A model generated the notes under the pieces. The model saw only the letters and a list, made by a program, of their open reading frames with translations, searched no databases and was not told the origin of the DNA. From Oxalobacteraceae bacterium (GTDB lineage Bacteria; Pseudomonadota; Gammaproteobacteria; Burkholderiales; Burkholderiaceae_D), in assembly GCA_947487325.1 (NCBI GenBank), contig CANKWG010000145.1, positions 1 to 5,784 on the forward strand: a stretch of 5,784 nt of DNA, in the 5' to 3' direction. The translations under genes were made by a program, and so were the position numbers. Below, one piece after another: positions 5,620-5,784 of the stretch (its first letter is position 1; each line of letters starts with the position of its first letter).

Positions 5620-5784
5620 TCAGCTTGATTTGAGCTGCAATCGCGTCGGCATAGGATGCACCTGACCGGCGTTGGACAGCGCGCTCTGCTTCATCATCAG
5701 ATGATCTTTTTCTTGCTGCTCGGCGACATACGACAGATAGCGCATGCAAGATACGCGCAGGAAGGAAGAGAGATTATCGACGCG
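5620..5784 (-). CDS. Hypothetical protein, C-terminal fragment (gene runs off the window)
   Basis: On the minus strand an open frame enters from the right edge and runs 54 codons to a TGA at 5622-5620. The visible protein begins RVDNLSSFLRVSCMRYLSYV and continues through a charged AEQQEKDHLMMKQSAL segment to a tail ending LQLKSS. The composition (few Arg-rich runs, amphipathic helix-like spacing, several CTG and GCG codons) looks more natural than that of the competing frame. I do not recognise the family and assign no function. It lies 187 bp upstream of the Old Yellow Enzyme gene on the same strand. An alternative is a 41-residue protein starting at the ATG at 5745-5743, but no ribosome site precedes it. 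The evidence is composition and frame only. Confidence 0.4.
   Translation of the reverse strand, partial: RVDNLSSFLRVSCMRYLSYVAEQQEKDHLMMKQSALSNAGQVHPMPTRLQLKSS

Noticed and set aside
5429..5749. 106-codon minus-strand open frame overlapping the Old Yellow Enzyme start
   Set aside because: It spans the apparent promoter and leader, is Arg/Ala/Ser-rich without any family resemblance, has no ribosome site, and competes with a more natural frame entering from the window edge.
1..5784. A novel defence, mobile or secretion system
   Set aside because: All complete genes but the small HTH protein belong to known metabolic or transport families. No transposase, integrase, direct-repeat array, tRNA or phage-like gene is seen.

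Overview
The window looks like ordinary chromosomal DNA from a betaproteobacterium. Oxalobacteraceae (Herminiimonas/Undibacterium/Janthinobacterium-like) is my best guess. The evidence is moderate GC with CTG/GCG-rich coding, Shine-Dalgarno-led genes, and a small HTH protein ending in an LRDLMGDRR-type segment that I recall from that family. The taxonomic call rests on recalled sequence resemblance and was not searched.

Layout. (1) Positions 1-1764, plus strand: the 3' part of a short-chain dehydrogenase/reductase, followed 26 bp later by a complete zinc-dependent medium-chain alcohol dehydrogenase. They form a two-gene (or longer) oxidoreductase operon whose 5' end lies outside the window. 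(2) Positions 1802-2131, minus strand: a 109-residue putative helix-turn-helix regulator, convergent with the dehydrogenase. (3) Positions 2132-2334: a 203-bp intergenic stretch with the intrinsic terminator of the next gene and a compact palindrome upstream of the regulator. (4) Positions 2335-3984, minus strand: a complete L-lactate permease of the LldP/LctP family. (5) Positions 3985-4313: 329 bp without a gene. It holds a good sigma-70-like promoter for the permease, operator-like repeats around its -35 box, and two further inverted repeats. (6) Positions 4314-5432, minus strand: a complete Old Yellow Enzyme of the YqjM/XenA class. (7) Positions 5433-5619: intergenic, with a strong interrupted inverted repeat against the start codon of the Old Yellow Enzyme gene. 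(8) Positions 5620-5784, minus strand: the apparent C-terminal end of an unrecognised gene that runs off the window.

The genes do not form one pathway. The dehydrogenase pair probably handles the oxidation or reduction of an alcohol/carbonyl substrate. The permease brings in lactate (or glycolate) by proton symport, and the Old Yellow Enzyme reduces activated alkenes with NAD(P)H. No lactate dehydrogenase or lactate-responsive regulator lies beside the permease here. I see no mobile element, CRISPR array, RNA gene or convincing new system. The points most worth a second look are the regulatory-looking inverted repeats in front of the permease and Old Yellow Enzyme genes, the small regulator, and the truncated gene at the right edge.
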